The position numbers were made by a program, and so were the translations under genes. DNA of 64,000 nucleotides from Mucilaginibacter sp. MD40 (lineage in GTDB: Bacteria > Bacteroidota > Bacteroidia > Sphingobacteriales > Sphingobacteriaceae). The notes beneath the pieces are model-generated. The model made no database searches. It was not told where the DNA came from and saw nothing but the letters and a program-made list of their open reading frames with translations. The stretch lies in assembly GCF_002288635.1 (NCBI RefSeq), contig NZ_NRSW01000001.1:688712-752711 (forward strand), given 5' to 3'. This document shows positions 60,189-64,000 of the stretch, piece by piece (position 1 is the stretch's first letter; each line of letters opens with the position of its first letter).

Positions 60189-61318
60189 GATAATATCACT
60201 AAATCTGTTTGTTTCGCCGCTATATTTTTAAGCAATTCGTTAAATACGGTTGTCCGCAAAATAACCTGGAAGAGGCTCAAATGCGGCTTACCAATACAAA
60301 TAGTAGTTATTTCGCGCTCGTCGGCCACCTGCATAATGGTTTGGGTGATCTTATCGCTTTTCAGCTTTATCACCTCGGCACCAAGCTCTGTGGCCAGTTT
60401 AAAATTATTAATTAAGTGGCGTTGTTTATCGAGTTTGATGCGCTCCATGCTTTCGTCACTGCTTTGCACATACAACACAATCCAGGGCGAACGGTAGTAG
60501 GACGCCAGCCTGGCCGTTTTTCGTATCACGATCTTGGCCGTTTCCGCATTGGATGATATGCAGGCCAGGAAACGCTCGGGCCGCAGCTTAATTTGCTTGG
60601 GTACCTCAATATCAATCTTACGCTCCAGGTGATGGGCCACTTCTTTCAGCGCTATCTCGCGCAGTTGTAATATCTTATCGTTCTGGAAAAAGTTTTGCAG
60701 GGCCCGCTCTATTTTTGCTTTCTCATATATCTTGCCTTCCTTTAGCCGGTCAATAAGCTCGTCGGCAGTCAAGTCGATATTCACCACCTCATCTGCCATC
60801 TGCAAAATTTTATCGGGTATTCTTTCTGTTATGCTGATACCGGTTATTTCTTCTATCTCTTCGTTTAGGCTTTCCAGGTGCTGGATGTTTACGGCGGTGA
60901 TCACGCTGATACCGGCTTCCAGTATATCTACCACATCCTGCCAGCGCTTGGCATTCTTGCTCCCTTCAATATTGCTGTGGGCAAGTTCATCCACAATTAC
61001 CACCTCGGGGTGGCGGTTAAGAATAGCTTGCAGGTCCATTTCTTCTAATTCCTTGCCCTTATAAAAGATATGGCGCCTTGGGATAACGGGTAAGCCTGCT
61101 AGTAAAGCATGTGTTTCCGCCCGGTTATGCGTTTCAATATACCCTATCTGTATACCAATGCCGTTACGCATCAGCGCATGCGCTTCCTGTAGCATACGGT
61201 AGCTTTTACCCACCCCGGCGCTCATGCCTATATAAATTTTAAGCTTACCACGGCGCGAGCGTTTTACCAGGTCGATAAAATCTTTTACAGAATTACCACT
61301 ACTTGCGTCTTCGGGCAT
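60185..61318 (-). CDS. kdpD: KdpD N-terminal sensor domain protein
   Basis: A 377-residue protein corresponding to the cytoplasmic N-terminal part of E. coli KdpD only. The KdpD domain spans about 25-235, with Walker A YIGMSAGVGKSYRML near 32 and Walker B-like VVIVDELAHSNIEGS near 105, followed by a universal-stress-protein domain (about 250-377, FLACISSNAETAKIVI). Membrane, histidine kinase and ATPase-catalytic parts of full KdpD are absent. It is coupled by a 4-base overlap to a histidine kinase that could serve as its output. Confidence 0.92.
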   Translation of the reverse strand: MPEDASSGNSVKDFIDLVKRSRRGKLKIYIGMSAGVGKSYRMLQEAHALMRNGIGIQIGYIETHNRAETHALLAGLPVIPRRHIFYKGKELEEMDLQAILNRHPEVVIVDELAHSNIEGSKNAKRWQDVVDILEAGISVITAVNIQHLESLNEEIEEITGISITERIPDKILQMADEVVNIDLTADELIDRLKEGKIYEKAKIERALQNFFQNDKILQLREIALKEVAHHLERKIDIEVPKQIKLRPERFLACISSNAETAKIVIRKTARLASYYRSPWIVLYVQSSDESMERIKLDKQRHLINNFKLATELGAEVIKLKSDKITQTIMQVADEREITTICIGKPHLSLFQVILRTTVFNELLKNIAAKQTDLVILS

Positions 61319-61378
61319 ATCTTTTATTTTTTAAACTGTAAGATCCGGGAAGTTTGTTCACCGCCCGGATCAATTAAA

Positions 61379-62461
61379 TTAAAAAGAAACAGCAAAACTC
61401 GCGGTAACCAACGGACTGTTGTTGGTGAAACCTGTCTGTTTTTGAAATATCTTGTCTTTACTATCGTAAACTTTTCCTTCCAGGCGTATCAGCGCGTTCT
61501 TAATCGGGGCGTAATCCACGTTCAGCGAATACCCTTTAGTATCAAAGCCGTGAGGCGTACCGGTGGCAATAAACACACCGTTTTTATCCTGGTAGTACTC
61601 AAACCTGCCGGCCATTGCCCACTTTTCCGCAAGCTGATAACGGGCTATGGCTACCGGCGATATAATGTGGTTATAATCGCTGCTTCCCTTCGCCTTTTGC
61701 TGTACACCGTAATCAAACCCGGCGGTTAAGCCAAATTTATCAGTTAATTGGAATATGCCATAAAAGTTATGGTATACACGGCGCACCTGCACCGAGTCGG
61801 GCCCTTCGGCGCCAATATAATTACTGTAGTTTAACGTAATATTATCAATCAGTTTATAAGCCACCTGTAAACCGCCGGCGGGCTTGCTGTTGCCATCCTG
61901 CCGGTTAATGCGCTGCCAGCCGTTCAGGTACAGGCCGCTTAAAGTGAGCTTACCGTCATCGGTGGTGTAAGTAAGCTTGGCGCCTGTTTCATAATAAGGT
62001 GTATTTTCTGAGGCGATATTACGGGTAAGTACCCAGCAATCTTTTGAAATAGCGCTTTCAAAGCCTATATGTGAGGCGAAGATACCGGCATCAAACCAAA
62101 GGTTGGCGCTTTTGGATAGCTTGACACCCGCGTTGGCCTCAAAAACGTTCTTGAATACACCCTGTTCTGATGCCAGATTGGCGTTAGCGTAAGTACCTGC
62201 CATTAGCGCCAGGTTTGCCCTTATATTCCCGTTATCATAATTGGCTTTTATAAAGCCCAGGTTAAGGTTAACCTCATTATGGCGGTTATGCGAATACACA
62301 AAAGACGGACGGGTGTTGTTAGCAGGGCGGTTAAAATCAAACCCGTAATACAATTCGGCATAGCCGCTGATGGTTAAATTGCCGCTATTTTTAAGGCTAT
62401 CCTGAGCGAATAATGGTTTACCGCAAAGGATAAGGAGATATATGATTAAAAGTTTTTTCAT
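61379..62461 (-). CDS. BBP2-type outer-membrane porin in the kdp operon
   Basis: A 360-residue outer-membrane beta-barrel protein. The signal peptide ends GKPLFAQ (about 20). YAELYYGFDFNRPANNTRPSFVYSHNRHNEVNLNLGFIKANY is the typical opening of the OmpL-like BBP2 porin family, the barrel strands follow, and the C terminus is TASFAVSF ending in Phe. In Bacteroidetes kdp clusters a porin of this type sits between kdpC and kdpD, suggesting passage of potassium across the outer membrane. Confidence 0.85.
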   Translation of the reverse strand: MKKLLIIYLLILCGKPLFAQDSLKNSGNLTISGYAELYYGFDFNRPANNTRPSFVYSHNRHNEVNLNLGFIKANYDNGNIRANLALMAGTYANANLASEQGVFKNVFEANAGVKLSKSANLWFDAGIFASHIGFESAISKDCWVLTRNIASENTPYYETGAKLTYTTDDGKLTLSGLYLNGWQRINRQDGNSKPAGGLQVAYKLIDNITLNYSNYIGAEGPDSVQVRRVYHNFYGIFQLTDKFGLTAGFDYGVQQKAKGSSDYNHIISPVAIARYQLAEKWAMAGRFEYYQDKNGVFIATGTPHGFDTKGYSLNVDYAPIKNALIRLEGKVYDSKDKIFQKQTGFTNNSPLVTASFAVSF

Positions 62462-62477
62462 TTTGAGTATCTAACAG

Positions 62478-62545
62478 GTGCCGGCCGGTAATAAAGCATG
62501 GGCATAAATTACATTCACTATCGGATAGTAAATACCGGCCGGCAC
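62478..62545 (-). promoter_or_regulatory. long-loop hairpin between kdpC and the porin gene
   Basis: A perfect 13-bp GC-rich stem, GTGCCGGCCGGTA (62478-62490) with TACCGGCCGGCAC (62533-62545), and a 42-base loop. No T tract follows. It could stall transcription or protect mRNA ends within the kdp operon. Confidence 0.5.
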
Positions 62546-62550
62546 TCGTA

Positions 62551-63102
62551 TTATTTAAGTTCGTCTAAAGCCACATTCAATTTCAACACATTCACTTTTT
62601 CGGGGCCAAAAAGCGGTTTTTCGGTATGTTCCTTTACCAGCACGGCAACCTTCTGCTCATCAAGCTTGCGAAATTGCGCTACGCGTTTTACCTGTATCTG
62701 AGCGCCTGCCGGAGAAATATCCGGATCAAGGCCACTGCCTGAAGCGGTTACCATATCAGCAGGGATATCCGAGCGTTTAAGATAAGGGTGGTATTTCAGC
62801 AAGGTATCTATACGGCTGTTTACCTCTTTCAGGTAATCCGGGTTGCTTGGGCCTTTATTAGAGCCCGCTGAACCGGCCGCGTTATAACCCACAGCCGACG
62901 GGCGGCTCCAGAAGTACTGCGGTTTATCAAACTTTTGCCCTTCATTGGCATAGCCAACTATCTTACCATTAAGGGTAATGGTTTCCCCATTACCTTTTCC
63001 TTTAGAGAATTTACCTGCAAAGGAAATTACAACGGGATATATGATGCATAACAATACGGTTAATACTATGGTTAACCTGATAGATTGTATGAGCGTTTTC
63101 AT
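62551..63102 (-). CDS. kdpC: potassium-transporting ATPase subunit KdpC
   Basis: A 183-residue inner-membrane protein with a single N-terminal membrane helix (SIRLTIVLTVLLCIIYPVVISF) and a periplasmic domain with YFWSRPSAVGYNAAGSAGSNKGPSNPDYLKEV and DMVTASGSGLDPDISPAGAQIQVKRVA, the conserved segments of KdpC. It stabilises the KdpFABC pump. Its start is 27 bases after the kdpB stop on the same strand. Confidence 0.95.
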   Translation of the reverse strand: MKTLIQSIRLTIVLTVLLCIIYPVVISFAGKFSKGKGNGETITLNGKIVGYANEGQKFDKPQYFWSRPSAVGYNAAGSAGSNKGPSNPDYLKEVNSRIDTLLKYHPYLKRSDIPADMVTASGSGLDPDISPAGAQIQVKRVAQFRKLDEQKVAVLVKEHTEKPLFGPEKVNVLKLNVALDELK

Positions 63103-63129
63103 GATTTTTACTTGTTAATATTTAGCAGC

Positions 63130-64000
63130 TTATATAAAGTAGGCTATTAAAAGGTCAATTAATTTTATACCAATGAACGGTGCAATTACGCCACCTATAC
63201 CATAAATAAGCAGGTTGCGGCGCAGCAGCGCGCTGGCACCTATAGGTTTATATTCCACACCCTTTAATGCCAGCGGTATCAGCATTGGGATAATAATGGC
63301 GTTGAATATCACTGCTGACAGGATAGCGCTCTCGGGGCTGTGCAGGTGCATGATATTGATAGATTGCAAAGCCGGTATAGAAGCGATAAACAGCGCCGGA
63401 ACAATAGCGAAATACTTAGCCACGTCATTAGCGATGGAAAAGGTGGTAAGCGTACCACGTGTAATGAGCAACTGCTTACCAATTTCAACAATCTCTATGA
63501 GTTTGGTTGGGTCGTTATCCAGGTCAACCATGTTACCGGCTTCTTTTGCAGCTTGTGTACCGCTATTCATGGCAACGCCTACATCAGCCTGGGCAAGTGC
63601 AGGGGCATCGTTGGTACCATCGCCCATCATGGCAACCAGTTTACCCGCAGCCTGCTCATGTTTTATGTATTTCATTTTATCTTCCGGGCGTGCTTCGGCA
63701 ATAAAGTCGTCCACACCTGCTTTATCGGCAATAAACTTGGCGGTAAGCGGGTTATCACCGGTTACCATTACCGTTTTGATACCCATTTTGCGCAGGCGTT
63801 CAAAACGTTCAGCTATGCCGGGTTTAATAATATCCTGTAATTCTATTACGCCTATCACCTTTTCGTTTTGAGATACTACTAATGGGGTACCGCCATTTGA
63901 CGATATAGCCTTTACCCTATCTTCTATCGCGGTATCAAACTGGTTACCGGCATTAATGGTAAGGTTGCGGATAGCATCAAACGCGCCTTTACGGATGCGT
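63130..64000 (-). CDS. kdpB: potassium-transporting ATPase KdpB, C-terminal part
   Basis: This frame is open to the right edge of the window and lacks its N-terminal ~390 residues. Visible are the nucleotide/phosphorylation-domain segment [27 protein letters not shown], the hinge [48 protein letters not shown] and the C-terminal transmembrane segments ([17 protein letters not shown]). It is the P-type ATPase subunit of the high-affinity Kdp potassium pump. Its apparent start at 63858 (GTG) is only internal, since the conserved frame continues upstream to 64000. kdpA would lie beyond the window. Confidence 0.96.
   Translation of the reverse strand, partial: RIRKGAFDAIRNLTINAGNQFDTAIEDRVKAISSNGGTPLVVSQNEKVIGVIELQDIIKPGIAERFERLRKMGIKTVMVTGDNPLTAKFIADKAGVDDFIAEARPEDKMKYIKHEQAAGKLVAMMGDGTNDAPALAQADVGVAMNSGTQAAKEAGNMVDLDNDPTKLIEIVEIGKQLLITRGTLTTFSIANDVAKYFAIVPALFIASIPALQSINIMHLHSPESAILSAVIFNAIIIPMLIPLALKGVEYKPIGASALLRRNLLIYGIGGVIAPFIGIKLIDLLIAYFI

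Noticed and set aside
63130-63858. A short stand-alone KdpB-like protein starting at the GTG at 63858
   Set aside because: The conserved KdpB frame continues without a stop to the window edge, so the GTG is internal.
1-64000. CRISPR arrays, tRNA or rRNA genes, insertion sequences, prophage genes
   Set aside because: No regularly spaced direct repeats, cloverleaf signatures, transposase or integrase frames were recognised; the repeats present are isolated palindromes.

Overview
The window is a gene-dense piece of a Bacteroidota chromosome, most likely from the family Sphingobacteriaceae (Mucilaginibacter/Pedobacter-like). The evidence is a SusC/SusD pair, Bacteroidetes-type promoters (TTTG about 19 bases upstream of TAnnTTTG), few Shine-Dalgarno sequences, a futalosine-pathway gene, a split KdpD and several families of dispersed intergenic palindromes. 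No rRNA, tRNA, CRISPR array, transposase or prophage was recognised. The left edge is an intergenic repeat and the right edge cuts kdpB.

Layout. 0-6.3 kb: superoxide dismutase, CoA-binding protein, a degenerate thiamine-pyrophosphokinase-like protein, a glycine/tyrosine-rich secreted protein, a copper four-helix-bundle protein, a flavin reductase, an RlmI-like methyltransferase and TerC. 6.3-8.8 kb: an ECF sigma / anti-sigma / DUF4097 operon. 8.9-12.9 kb: NadR-type kinase with PnuC, DUF3347 and DUF4279 proteins, AnmK and a small membrane protein. 12.9-16.1 kb: a tryptophan operon fragment (trpE-trpG-trpC) behind a readable attenuator with a Trp-Trp leader peptide. 16.4-28.3 kb: HflX, PepT, M14 peptidase, rhomboid, dipeptide epimerase and a 1254-residue NtrY-like kinase. 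28.4-31.8 kb: fabD, queD-folE, mqnB and efp; folE and mqnB each carry a one-base homopolymer frameshift. 32-35 kb: glgA-glgC. 35-44.4 kb: housekeeping genes (YbaB, FKBP, aspS, ffh, gltX) and two secreted hydrolases.

44.5-49.7 kb holds a five-gene minus-strand cluster: circularly permuted ATP-grasp, alpha-E protein, transglutaminase, Anbu (proteasome-like) peptidase and a second transglutaminase. This combination has been predicted to make and turn over a peptide-like product or tag, but its chemistry is not established.

52.2-58.4 kb looks like a sulfur-regulated unit. A SAM-I riboswitch, whose downstream sequence suggests translational control, precedes a cysteine desulfurase. Then comes a 31-residue peptide ending in four consecutive Cys codons and a strong hairpin, followed by susC-susD. 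The unit therefore appears to have SAM control at the front and a possible cysteine-sensing leader before the transporter genes. 58.4-64 kb holds the kdp potassium operon (kdpB partial, kdpC, a BBP2-type porin, an N-terminal-only KdpD and a separate HAMP/PAS histidine kinase).

Short palindromic repeats recur between genes and in three places enter coding sequence: the 5' end of trpG, the 3' end of pepT and the N-terminal part of mqnB.
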